In this document: positions 40,920 through 49,381 of the stretch, in pieces
Numbering within the stretch: the first letter of the stretch is position 1
How the letters are laid out: each line of letters starts with the position of its first letter
Origin: CAZTCJ01 sp964612085
GTDB taxonomy: Bacteria > Pseudomonadota > Alphaproteobacteria > JAJFIK01
NCBI GenBank assembly: GCA_964612085.1
Contig: CAZTCJ010000001.1
Span: 75,216-139,215, forward strand
Length of the DNA stretch: 64,000 bases
Direction: 5' to 3'
Notes under the pieces: generated by a model
Databases searched by the model: none
Told to the model about the DNA's origin: nothing
Seen by the model: only the letters and a program-made list of their open reading frames with translations
Translations under genes and position numbers: made by a program

Positions 40920-41756
40920 ATGAGCCAGCAGGTGAGCAATATCAGGCCCAGCCGCCGGCCGCAGCCCAAACAGGCCGAGTTGCGCTTCGACATCTCGACG
41001 CCGCTCGCGCTCGGACTGGCCTTGTGCCTGATCCTGACGGTGATCGCATTGGGCGGACCGCTGGGCGCGTTCCTGGATATCCGCTCCGTCCTGATGGTTT
41101 TCGGCGGCACGATAACCGTGACGGCGGCGGGGTTCTCGGCCGGCGATCTCGTGAGAGCCATGCGCGGCGCCCGCTTCGTTTTCATGGTGCCATCGGTCAC
41201 CGTACAGAGCGCTTCCACCCAAATGGTCCGGCTTGCGGAAATGGTGCGCAAGGACGGCATTCACAAACTGGAAAATCATCTGGGGAAAGTGGAGAACCAG
41301 CCCTTTCTGCACAAGGCCCTGGCAATGGTGGTGGACAATCTGCCGATCGACACGATCGAAAGCGTTCTATCCGACGAACTGCGCTCCATGGACGACCGGC
41401 ACCGTCGCACGGCGGCGGTCTTCCGCCGCGCCGCCGATGTGGCGCCCGCCATGGGCCTTGTCGGCACCATGATCGGACTCATCCATATGCTCCGCATGCT
41501 GGATGATCCGAGCGCGATCGGTCCGGCCATGGCTCTTGCCATGCTGACGACCCTTTACGGGGCGGTGCTCGGCCATATGATCTGCGCCCCCCTGGCCGCC
41601 CGCCTGGAACGCCGAAGCGCCACAATCTACACGATCAACACGGTTCATGCACTCGGTGCCATCGCGCTCGCGCGCCAGGATTCGCCCCGGCATTTGGAGC
41701 TGGCGATCAACGCCCATCTGTCGCCGCGGGATCAGACACACCGATTTACGTTGTAG
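40920..41756 (+). CDS. MotA/PomA-like proton channel subunit
   Basis: A 278-residue protein of the MotA/TolQ/ExbB superfamily, closest in layout to PomA-type stators. It has two N-terminal membrane helices (about residues 28-48 and 55-75), a cytoplasmic loop, and then RRAADVAPAMGLVGTMIGLIHML and MALAMLTTLYGAVLGHMICAPLAARLERR, the signature helices that contain the conserved prolines and the channel-lining residues. It lies between fliN and flbD, with no motB in this window, so the partner must be elsewhere or absent. Stator role is inferred from similarity and location. Confidence 0.88.
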   Translation: MSQQVSNIRPSRRPQPKQAELRFDISTPLALGLALCLILTVIALGGPLGAFLDIRSVLMVFGGTITVTAAGFSAGDLVRAMRGARFVFMVPSVTVQSASTQMVRLAEMVRKDGIHKLENHLGKVENQPFLHKALAMVVDNLPIDTIESVLSDELRSMDDRHRRTAAVFRRAADVAPAMGLVGTMIGLIHMLRMLDDPSAIGPAMALAMLTTLYGAVLGHMICAPLAARLERRSATIYTINTVHALGAIALARQDSPRHLELAINAHLSPRDQTHRFTL

Positions 41757-41767
41757 GGAGACGGACC

Positions 41768-43159
41768 ATGAGACTGCTCATTGTCGGCCATCTCGACGGA
41801 CAATTGTCCGCGGCCACAAAAATCGCGATGGACCGGGGCGCCAAGGTCACCCATACCCGCGAAATTCCGGACGCGCTTGCGGCTTTGCGATCGGGTCAGG
41901 GCGCGGACCTGCTCATGGTGGACACGGACCTTGATGTAGGCGCTCTCATCCGTCAACTGACTGAAGAGCATATCGTCATTCCTGTTGTGGCCTGCGGCAT
42001 CGGCAACGACAGCCAAGCGGCGGTCGCGGCCATTCGCGCGGGCGCCAAGGAATATATTCCGTTGCCCCCCGATCCCGAGCTGATCGGGGCCGTCCTGACA
42101 GCAGTGGCCGATGACCAGCAGCAGATGGTCACACGGGACGAGACCATGAACGCGGTGATCGCCCTTGCCGATCAGGTCGCGCCCAGCACGGCAAGCATCC
42201 TGATCACGGGCGAGTCCGGCGTCGGCAAGGAAGTCATGGCGAAATATGTCCACGGAAAATCGTCCCGCGCGGACAAGCCGCTGATTTCCGTCAACTGCGC
42301 GGCGATCCCGGAAAATCTTCTGGAGTCGGAATTGTTCGGTCATGAGAAAGGGGCCTTTACCGGCGCCATCGCCCGGCGCATCGGCAAGTTCGAGGAAGCC
42401 AATGGCGGCACGCTTCTGCTCGATGAAATCAGCGAGATGGATGTGCGCCTGCAGGCGAAACTGCTGCGCGCGATCCAGGAACGCGAGATCGACCGGGTGG
42501 GCGGCACCAAGCCGATCAAGGTCGATATAAGGATCATGGCGACCTCGAACCGCAATCTTCTTGAGTCCGTACAGGAAGGCGCTTTCCGGGAAGACCTGTT
42601 CTACCGGCTCAATGTGGTGAACCTGAAGATCCCGCCCTTGCGCGACCGGCCCAAGGACATTCTGGCCTTGAGCGAGTTCTTCATCGCCAAATATGCGCAG
42701 GCGAACGGATTGCCGGTCAAGCCCTTATCCAATAAAGCGCAACGGTTCATGACGGCGCATGCGTGGAAAGGCAATGTCCGGGAACTGGAGAATACTCTGC
42801 ACAGGGCGGTTCTTCTGTCCACCGGACCAGAGATCACCGAAGAGTCCATCCGCCTGCCAGACGGTACGCCGACGGAAGCGAAACCGGGCCCGCAGACCAC
42901 CGCCGGTGCCGGAGCCATGGCCGCCCAGACACCGCACGGCGCGGCCCCGGACGCGACCGCGCCGCTTGTGGGCCGCACCGTGGCGGAAGTGGAGCGCGAC
43001 CTTATTCTGGACACGCTCGACCATTGTCTCGGCAACAGGACCCATGCCGCCAATATTCTGGGCATTTCCATCCGGACCCTGCGGAACAAGCTGAAACAGT
43101 ATACGGATGACGGCATCCCTGTCCCTATGCCCGGGGAAGCCCGGGCGGCCCAACTTTAA
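41768..43159 (+). CDS. flbD: Sigma-54-dependent flagellar transcription activator FlbD
   Basis: A 463-residue NtrC-type regulator. The N-terminal receiver-like domain has Asp52 (LLMVDTDLD) at the phosphorylation site but lacks the second acidic pair, since VGHLDG replaces the usual D-D motif. The AAA+ domain carries Walker A GESGVGKE (148-155) and GAFTGA (195-200), which contacts sigma-54, plus Walker B LLLDE. A Fis-like DNA-binding helix-turn-helix ends it (THAANILGISIRTLRNKL). In Caulobacter FlbD activates sigma-54 late flagellar promoters and represses fliF. The matching promoters are found in this window upstream of fliK and flgK. Confidence 0.94.
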   Translation: MRLLIVGHLDGQLSAATKIAMDRGAKVTHTREIPDALAALRSGQGADLLMVDTDLDVGALIRQLTEEHIVIPVVACGIGNDSQAAVAAIRAGAKEYIPLPPDPELIGAVLTAVADDQQQMVTRDETMNAVIALADQVAPSTASILITGESGVGKEVMAKYVHGKSSRADKPLISVNCAAIPENLLESELFGHEKGAFTGAIARRIGKFEEANGGTLLLDEISEMDVRLQAKLLRAIQEREIDRVGGTKPIKVDIRIMATSNRNLLESVQEGAFREDLFYRLNVVNLKIPPLRDRPKDILALSEFFIAKYAQANGLPVKPLSNKAQRFMTAHAWKGNVRELENTLHRAVLLSTGPEITEESIRLPDGTPTEAKPGPQTTAGAGAMAAQTPHGAAPDATAPLVGRTVAEVERDLILDTLDHCLGNRTHAANILGISIRTLRNKLKQYTDDGIPVPMPGEARAAQL

Positions 43160-43176
43160 GGCAGCACGACTGACAG

Positions 43177-45297
43177 ATGGCGGACGGCACATCGGATACG
43201 GCGCAACCGGCAGGCTCAGGGGCGTCCCTGGTCGCGGGCTTGCGCGCGCTCAGCACGCGCGGCGACCTGATGGTCGCGGGCGGGATCGTGGCGATCCTCG
43301 CCGTTCTACTGCTGCCCATGGCGCCGGTCCTGCTCGACCTGTGCCTCGGCATTTCGCTGATGTTCTCCGTGCTGATCCTGATGGTCTCGTTCTTCATCCA
43401 GCGCCCTTTGGAATTCAGCGCCTTCCCGACCGTGCTGCTGATCGCGACCCTGATGCGCCTGTCGCTCAATCTGGCCTCCACGCGCCTGATCCTCAGTGAG
43501 GGTCATACGGGCACCGATGCGGCAGGCCATGTGATCGAAGCCTTCGGCCATTTCATCATGCAGGGCAATGTGGTCATTGGCGTAATCATTTTCGCCATCC
43601 TGGTGCTGGTGAATTTCGTCGTGGTGACGAAAGGGTCCGGACGGATCGCCGAGGTCTCGGCCCGCTTTACCCTCGATTCCATGCCCGGCAAGCAGATGGC
43701 GATCGACGCGGATCTGTCCGCGGGTCTGATGGACGAGGAAACCGCCAAGCGCAAGCGCAAGGAATTGGAAGAGGAATCGAACTTTTTCGGCGCCATGGAC
43801 GGCGCCTCGAAATTCGTCCGGGGCGATGCGGTTGCCGGACTGATCATTACGGTGATCAATGTGGTCGGCGGCATCATCATCGGCACGGGCCAGATGGGCA
43901 TGGATTTCGGCACCGCCGCCAGCACCTACACCATCCTGACCATCGGCGACGGTCTGGTAAGCCAGATCCCCGCCCTGATCGTCTCCGTAGGCGCGGGCCT
44001 GCTCGTCTCCAAGGCAGGCGTGACGGGCTCGACCGACCAGGCCCTGATCGAACAGTTCACGGCCTATCCCCAAGCCCTCGGCATGGCCTCGGCGGTCCTT
44101 GGCATCGTGGTGCTGCTGCCGGGCACGCCGACCCTGACGTTTCTGGGCCTTTCGGGCGCGTGCGGGGCCGCTGCCTATTTCCTTGCCCGTAAACAAAAGG
44201 AAGCGGAGCGCAAGACACGGGAAGCAGAGAATGTGCGCGTCTCGGAAAAACCGCCGACGGAAGAACCGATCAGCGCGACGCTCGCCATGGACAATCTGCG
44301 CCTGGAATTGGGCTACGGCTTGCTGCCGCTGATCAACGACACGGACGGCCACAAGCTCACCGATCAGATCAAGGCGCTGCGCCGGCAATTGGCGGGCGAA
44401 TTCGGCTTTGTCATGCCATCGGTGCGTATTCTCGACAATATGCAGCTCACCAACGATCAATATGCCATCAAGCTGAAGGAGATGGAATCGGGCGCCGGTC
44501 AGCTCAAGATCGGGCAATTGCTGGTGATGGATCCGCGCGGCGCACCGGTCGATCTCGCGGGCGAGGACACCACGGAACCGGCCTTCGGCCTGCCCGCCAA
44601 ATGGGTCGACGCCTCTTTGCGCGAGGAAGCCTCCTTCCGGGGCTATACGGTGGTCGATCCGGCAACGGTGCTGATCACCCATCTCACCGAAATCCTCAAG
44701 GACAATATGGCGGAGCTTCTGTCCTATGCGGAAACCCGCAAGCTGCTCGACGATCTGCCGGGAGAGCATCAGAAACTGATCGAGGATATCGTCCCCGGAC
44801 AGATCTCCATCACAGGCATCCAGCGGGTGTTGCAAGCGCTCTTGCGCGAGCGGGTCTCGATCCGTGATCTGGCGGCGATCCTGGAAGGGATCGCGGAAGC
44901 CACCGGCTTTACCAGCAGCATACCGATGATCGTGGAGCATGTGCGGGTCCGCCTGGGCCGTCAGATTTGCGCGGCCAATACCGATCCCGCGAACAGTCAA
45001 TTGCCGTTGCTCAGCCTCTCGCCCGGGTGGGAACAGGCCTTCGCCGAAAGCCTGGTGGGCCAGGGCGACGAGAAACAACTCGCCATGGCGCCGTCCCAGC
45101 TTCAGGACTTCATCGCCCAGGTGCGCACCGCTTTCGAACAACTGGCCAATCAGGGGGAAATGCCCGTCCTGCTCACCAGCCCCCACACGCGGCCCTATAT
45201 CCGGTCCGTGATGGAACGGGTTCGTCCGCAGACGGTCGTCATGTCGCAGAACGAGATCCATCCCCAGGCGCGGCTGCGCACCCTGGGTCAGGTCTGA
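43177..45297 (+). CDS. flhA: Flagellar export gate protein FlhA
   Basis: A 706-residue protein of the FHIPEP family. The N-terminal half has about eight membrane helices and the conserved FHIPEP cytoplasmic loop, visible as KGSGRIAEVSARFTLDSMPGKQMAIDADL. The C-terminal half forms the cytoplasmic nonamer ring. Length matches family members (about 690-720). FlhA is the export gate that accepts cargo from FliH-FliI. The ATG at 43177 lies 17 bases after the flbD stop. Confidence 0.96.
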   Translation: MADGTSDTAQPAGSGASLVAGLRALSTRGDLMVAGGIVAILAVLLLPMAPVLLDLCLGISLMFSVLILMVSFFIQRPLEFSAFPTVLLIATLMRLSLNLASTRLILSEGHTGTDAAGHVIEAFGHFIMQGNVVIGVIIFAILVLVNFVVVTKGSGRIAEVSARFTLDSMPGKQMAIDADLSAGLMDEETAKRKRKELEEESNFFGAMDGASKFVRGDAVAGLIITVINVVGGIIIGTGQMGMDFGTAASTYTILTIGDGLVSQIPALIVSVGAGLLVSKAGVTGSTDQALIEQFTAYPQALGMASAVLGIVVLLPGTPTLTFLGLSGACGAAAYFLARKQKEAERKTREAENVRVSEKPPTEEPISATLAMDNLRLELGYGLLPLINDTDGHKLTDQIKALRRQLAGEFGFVMPSVRILDNMQLTNDQYAIKLKEMESGAGQLKIGQLLVMDPRGAPVDLAGEDTTEPAFGLPAKWVDASLREEASFRGYTVVDPATVLITHLTEILKDNMAELLSYAETRKLLDDLPGEHQKLIEDIVPGQISITGIQRVLQALLRERVSIRDLAAILEGIAEATGFTSSIPMIVEHVRVRLGRQICAANTDPANSQLPLLSLSPGWEQAFAESLVGQGDEKQLAMAPSQLQDFIAQVRTAFEQLANQGEMPVLLTSPHTRPYIRSVMERVRPQTVVMSQNEIHPQARLRTLGQV

Positions 45298-45321
45298 GCG
45301 GCGATGGGGGCGGCGTAGATC

Positions 45322-46437
45322 ATGCGGATACGGACATTTACAGGCGCCACCATGGCCGACGCCATGGCCCAGGTCCGCGACGCGCTCGGTCCCGACGCCA
45401 TTATCGTCTCAAGCTTCGAGGGCAAGCGGGGACGCGGCGTGGAAGTGCGCGCGGCCGTCGAGTCGGCCCCGGCGGGGCTGGGCAGCCTCGTCCAGGAAGC
45501 CGACGCCATCGAGGACCGCCTGCGCCAGCGGCTGCAAGGGGAGCTTTCCTCCGAACTCAGCCTTTTGAAGAAGCACGTCAAGGACCCGCACGGCGTGCCG
45601 CAAGATGCGCCCAAGCCAACGCCGCAGCCCGAGGACGTGCGTGCCGTGGCCCGTGCCATGGTCCATCACCGCATCCCGAGCACACTCGGCAAGGCGCTCT
45701 TGGCCGCCATGCGCAAGCTGGATACGGCGACGGCGGAAGAAGCACTGATCCAGGCGCTCGATCTGCGCTTCACCTTTTCCATGCTGGGCCCCGCCCCCCA
45801 GCGGCCGATCCTGCTGGTGGGCCCGCCCGGCTCCGGCAAGACCGCCACCTGCGCGAAACTGGCCGCCCAGGCGGTGCTGCAAGGCGCACCCGTCAGCCTG
45901 ATGACGACCGATACGGTGAAGGCGGGCGCCGTCAGCCAATTGCAGTCCCTGGCCGCCCGCCTCGACCAGGATGTGGAGACCTTCGACTCGCCCGAGGCCT
46001 TGAACGCGCATTTGCGGGCGACCGCGCACATGCCCCGGGCGGTCTTCATCGACACGCCGGGCACCAATCCGTTCAACAAGACCGAACTGCGCGACCTTGC
46101 CCGGTTCTGCAAAGCCGCCGATGCCGAACCGGTCCTGGTGATCGCGGCCGGGGCCGACGCGGCCCATCTGGCCGATCTGGGCAAACCGTTTCAGGCCATG
46201 GGGGCAAGGCGGATGATCGCCACCGGTCTCGACGCCACGCGGCGGTTCGGCAGTCTTTTATGGCTCGCCGAACGCTTGAAGCTCGCTTTCGCCCAGACCA
46301 GCATGACGCCCTATCTTGCCAATGGCCTGACTCATATGAACGCCAGTGTTCTGGCGCAGCTTCTTCTCAATGTTCCGCAGGCCTCCCAAAACCATCCGTC
46401 CGAGGCAGACGCCCGTCAGGAGTGTGAGCCATCATGA
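45322..46437 (+). CDS. flhF: FlhF-like SRP-family GTPase
   Basis: A 371-residue protein with an N-terminal MRIRTFTGATMADAMAQVRDALGPDAIIVSS and an SRP-type G domain. The P-loop is GPPGSGKT and the insertion box-like motif is TTDTVKAGA. The third motif reads DTPGTNPFN rather than DTAGR, and the fourth TGLD rather than TKLD, so the G domain is degenerate. FlhF controls polar flagellum placement with FlhG. The gene overlaps flhG by four bases (ATGA). Function and loss of GTP hydrolysis are inferences. Confidence 0.85.
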   Translation: MRIRTFTGATMADAMAQVRDALGPDAIIVSSFEGKRGRGVEVRAAVESAPAGLGSLVQEADAIEDRLRQRLQGELSSELSLLKKHVKDPHGVPQDAPKPTPQPEDVRAVARAMVHHRIPSTLGKALLAAMRKLDTATAEEALIQALDLRFTFSMLGPAPQRPILLVGPPGSGKTATCAKLAAQAVLQGAPVSLMTTDTVKAGAVSQLQSLAARLDQDVETFDSPEALNAHLRATAHMPRAVFIDTPGTNPFNKTELRDLARFCKAADAEPVLVIAAGADAAHLADLGKPFQAMGARRMIATGLDATRRFGSLLWLAERLKLAFAQTSMTPYLANGLTHMNASVLAQLLLNVPQASQNHPSEADARQECEPS

Positions 46438-47270
46438 CCGCCAAGACCCCGCAACACGCGCCGGCCAACGCGCAAACTCAAGGCCCGGACCGCTCCCCGC
46501 GCATCATCGCCGTGGCCAGCGGCAAAGGCGGCGTGGGCAAGACCTGGTTCGCCTCCACCTTTGCCCACTCTTTGAGCTTCCGAGGCAAGCGGGTGTTGCT
46601 GTTCGACGGCGATCTGGGTCTCGCCAATGTGGATGTGCAACTCGGCCTGACCCCGGCCCATGATCTGGGCAGCGTCATGTCAGGACAGGTGGGCCTTCAG
46701 GAAGCGGTCAGCCCTTATCACGGCGGCGCGGGGGAAAAAGGCGGCTTCGACGTTCTGGCGGGCCGCTCCGGCTCGGGCGCGCTCTCCATGCTGAAACGTG
46801 AGGATCTGGTCGATCTGGCCGTCGCCTTGAAGGCCGTTTCTCAGCACTATGATCATATGGTGATCGACCTGTCGGCGGGCCTCGACACGGCGGTCATCAC
46901 CCTGTCCATGGTCAGCGATCTGATCCTTGTGGTGGCCACGGACGAACCCACTTCGCTGACCGACGCCTATGCCTTCATCAAGATCATGCTGATGCGTAAT
47001 CCGAAAGCGGATCTGCGCATCGTCTCTAACATGGCCGACTCGGTCAGCGCGGGCCGGCGGACCTATGAAACGCTCGCCAAGGCCTGTCGGACCTTCCTCA
47101 AGGCGGAGCCGCCCTTGGCCGGAATCGTGCCGCGCGATCCCAAGGTGAAGGAAGCGATCCGCCGTCAAAGCTCCGTGCTCAGCACCTATCCGCAGGCCCA
47201 GGCGCCCCGGGCGGTGGACCATCTGGCGCGCGCCCTGATCCCCGACCCGGCCGCGGTCAAGGCCTCCTGA
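46434..47270 (+). CDS. flhG: MinD/ParA-like flagellar number regulator FlhG (FleN)
   Basis: A 278-residue ParA/MinD ATPase with deviant Walker A SGKGGVGKTWFA near the N-terminus, the IDLSAGLDTAVI switch segment and VVATDEPTSLTDAY. It limits flagellar number and, through FlhF, places them at the pole. It directly overlaps flhF. The reading frame ends at 47270, with a weak candidate terminator about 25 bases later. Confidence 0.9.
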   Translation: MTAKTPQHAPANAQTQGPDRSPRIIAVASGKGGVGKTWFASTFAHSLSFRGKRVLLFDGDLGLANVDVQLGLTPAHDLGSVMSGQVGLQEAVSPYHGGAGEKGGFDVLAGRSGSGALSMLKREDLVDLAVALKAVSQHYDHMVIDLSAGLDTAVITLSMVSDLILVVATDEPTSLTDAYAFIKIMLMRNPKADLRIVSNMADSVSAGRRTYETLAKACRTFLKAEPPLAGIVPRDPKVKEAIRRQSSVLSTYPQAQAPRAVDHLARALIPDPAAVKAS

Positions 47271-47295
47271 AGCCTGTCGGGCGGCATCCTCGCCC

Positions 47296-47314
47296 GCCGA
47301 TTCAATCGGCTATT
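47296..47314 (+). terminator. Weak candidate terminator after flhG
   Basis: GCCGAT (47296-47301) pairs with ATCGGC (47305-47310) over a three-base loop and TATTT follows. It lies after a second hairpin (GGGCG/CGCCC). The T-run is short, so this is uncertain. Confidence 0.35.
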
Positions 47315-47408
47315 TGCGTCTTGACTTTTTTGTTATGGTGCGGTGCAGCCGGTCCGGGATCGCAGAAGCGCGGGCCGGCACGGGTTTTCATAAGAGGGGG
47401 TTTTCACC

Positions 47409-47816
47409 ATGTCGTTCAATCAGGTCGGGGCGGCGTCCAACGCGGCCGGTACCGTCATCGATACGCTGCAGAATATCTTTCTGGAAGTCTTCACGCCGGG
47501 TCCGCCGCTGGGCTATTGGACCGGCGTGCTCGCTATCGTCATCGCCCTCATTTTCGGGCTGGCGCTGGTGCGGGAATACAAGTTCGGCCATGTGATCAAC
47601 ATGACCTTGAGCGCGCTCGTCACCTTCGCCGTCATTCTGGGTCTGATCGACTTCTTCCTCTATTACTTCGAAGGCTTTCAAATCGGCGCCTGGGTCGAGA
47701 ACAGCTTCAACGACTTCCTGAACGTGACGTTCGGGCTGGTGCTGGTCTACTTCATCGGCTTCTTCCTGGTGATCTCGCTCGCCTATTTCATCGGCGGCGC
47801 GCTGAAGAAGAAGTAA
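47409..47816 (+). CDS. Small membrane protein of unknown function
   Basis: A 135-residue protein with three predicted membrane helices: WTGVLAIVIALIFGLAL (about residues 38-54), VTFAVILGLIDFFLYYF (about 71-87) and VTFGLVLVYFIGFFLVISLAYFI (about 104-128), ending in GGALKKK. I recognise no family. AGAGGGGG precedes the ATG by eight bases. A terminator follows at 47848-47876, so it is probably a single-gene unit. It sits just after the flagellar operon, but nothing in it is flagellar. Confidence 0.75.
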   Translation: MSFNQVGAASNAAGTVIDTLQNIFLEVFTPGPPLGYWTGVLAIVIALIFGLALVREYKFGHVINMTLSALVTFAVILGLIDFFLYYFEGFQIGAWVENSFNDFLNVTFGLVLVYFIGFFLVISLAYFIGGALKKK

Positions 47817-47847
47817 CGGCCGGGCGCAGATAAAGACACGATGTGAA

Positions 47848-47876
47848 GAGGGTCCGGCGTGTCCGGGCCCTCTTTT
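47848..47876 (+). terminator. Rho-independent terminator
   Basis: GAGGGTCC (47848-47855) pairs with GGGCCCTC (47865-47872), with one G-U, and TTTT follows. It ends the small membrane-protein transcript. Confidence 0.75.
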
Positions 47877-48049
47877 GCTGTCCGGTTCATGAACTGGCGC
47901 CCTATTTTTTCGTAATCCCCGCCCGACCCGGCCGAGGCTTTGCGCCGAATCGGCCGTTAGATGACGGTGCCGAAAAGGTTTTGCCCCTTTCCTGCCGCAA
48001 CTGTCCCAGCTTTTGGCAGGGGAGAGACGTTTTTTGAGATGGATCACGG

Positions 48050-49270
48050 ATGATGAGCGCTCAGACGAGACCGATGCCGAATGGGGGCGGGGATCTGTCG
48101 GCGCAGATGATGGCATTTGCCGAGAATCTTCTGGAGACGCCGCCCGGCCTTGTGGCCGCGATCGGCTTCGGCATGACCCTGCTTTATTGTGTGTTGGCCT
48201 GGCGGCGGGTGAACCGGGACTGGGAACCCTTGATGGGCCATGCGGTCACACGGCCCTCGGGCCTGTCGGCGGCGACCTTGCGCTATGTGCGCTCAGGCCG
48301 CTTCGACGCCGCGTCTTTAACCGCCGGTATTCTGGCCCTGGCCGCCAAGGGCGCGCTGCTGGTGGAACGCCATCCGAGCACCGTGCGCCTGCGCAAGGCC
48401 GCCGTACCGGTGACCTCGCTGACCCGCGCCGAGCGCGCTTTCGCGGACGGTCTCGTCCGCCTGCGCTCCACCCTGCTGCTCAACGACAATGCGGGACCGG
48501 CCCTGCGCATGGGCGCGGCGGCCCTGCAGGACGGCATCGTCCGGGAATGGCAGGGCTATCAGGAAGGCCGCATCAAAGGCCTGTTCCGCCCGGCGATCCT
48601 GATCGCCATCCTGTTCACCGGCGCCGCCGCCTTCCTGTCCGAAACACCCGTCTGGGTGCTGGGCCGGGCGCTGCTGACGGCGGTCGTGCTGGTCTTTGCG
48701 GTGCGCTTTCTGATCGGCATGGGCCGGGCCCTGCACCGGTTGTGGCGCCAGCCGCTGCGGCTTGGCGCGCTCGCCGCCTTGAGGGGCGTGATCGCCCTGG
48801 GCCTGTTGGCGCTGGCAGGCCTGATCCTGTTCTGGCAGGGCGGACGGCCCGATCCGGAAGCCGCCGTGTTCGGCAGCGCGGCGCTTGCCCTGCCCTTCGT
48901 CATCCGCCGCATGATCCTGTCGGGCCGGGGCGCCGCCGGTCCCCTGATCGGGCGCATCGAGGCCCTGCGCAATCAACTCTTAGGCAAATCCCGCGGTATC
49001 GACGCCGTGGTGGACGCCAGCGAGCCCGCGGCCGCCCGCATCGCCGCGCCGCCTGCCTCCGAGCCGCCGCCGGGCACCTTCGGCGTGGTGGAAGCGGCCC
49101 AAGGGGCGTTGAAAGCCTGGCTTGCCGATGCCCTGGCCCTCGATGCGGTCGCCGCGCCGCCCTCGCTCCAGGTCGCGCGGCTGGAGCGCACCTTCAAGGA
49201 GCCCGCACGCCTTGCGGCGGTCCTGCGCGCCGTCGCCCCGGCGGAAATCTCGGTCAACGCGGATCCCTAA
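48050..49270 (+). CDS. DUF2207-like membrane protein of unknown function
   Basis: A 406-residue protein. The run GLSAATLRYVRSGRFDAASLTAGILALAAKGALLVE resembles the conserved part of DUF2207 (YciQ-like) membrane proteins, but the periplasmic N-terminal domain of that family is missing. Hydrophobic helices lie at about residues 33-50, 185-215 and 245-290. The C-terminal 100 residues are soluble and alanine-rich. Start choice is weak: ATG at 48050 or 48053, without a good ribosome site. The stop codon overlaps a palindromic repeat. No pathway is suggested. Confidence 0.7.
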   Translation: MMSAQTRPMPNGGGDLSAQMMAFAENLLETPPGLVAAIGFGMTLLYCVLAWRRVNRDWEPLMGHAVTRPSGLSAATLRYVRSGRFDAASLTAGILALAAKGALLVERHPSTVRLRKAAVPVTSLTRAERAFADGLVRLRSTLLLNDNAGPALRMGAAALQDGIVREWQGYQEGRIKGLFRPAILIAILFTGAAAFLSETPVWVLGRALLTAVVLVFAVRFLIGMGRALHRLWRQPLRLGALAALRGVIALGLLALAGLILFWQGGRPDPEAAVFGSAALALPFVIRRMILSGRGAAGPLIGRIEALRNQLLGKSRGIDAVVDASEPAAARIAAPPASEPPPGTFGVVEAAQGALKAWLADALALDAVAAPPSLQVARLERTFKEPARLAAVLRAVAPAEISVNADP

Positions 49271-49285
49271 GGGTCAGGACCCTAA
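49268..49285. repeat. Palindromic GGGTC-GACCC repeat at a stop codon (copy 2)
   Basis: AGGGTC-AG-GACCCT forms a 6-bp stem with the TAA stop at 49268-49270 overlapping its left edge. The core GGGTCAGGACCC is identical to copy 1 at 27763-27774. Confidence 0.6.
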
Positions 49286-49381
49286 GCCCTCCCTTGAGAG
49301 CGCGGTCACCTGCGGCGCATTTTCAAACCGGCTCCAACCGGCCGATGTGTTAGGCTCATCCTCAGAAAGGGCCGCTGGACG

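Noticed and set aside
43306..45261. 651-codon minus-strand frame within flhA
   Set aside because: Shadow of flhA in another frame; histidine/arginine-rich composition and no start context.
47321..47833. 170-codon plus-strand frame overlapping the small membrane protein
   Set aside because: It is an alternative frame of 47409-47816. The latter has three clear membrane helices and a ribosome site.
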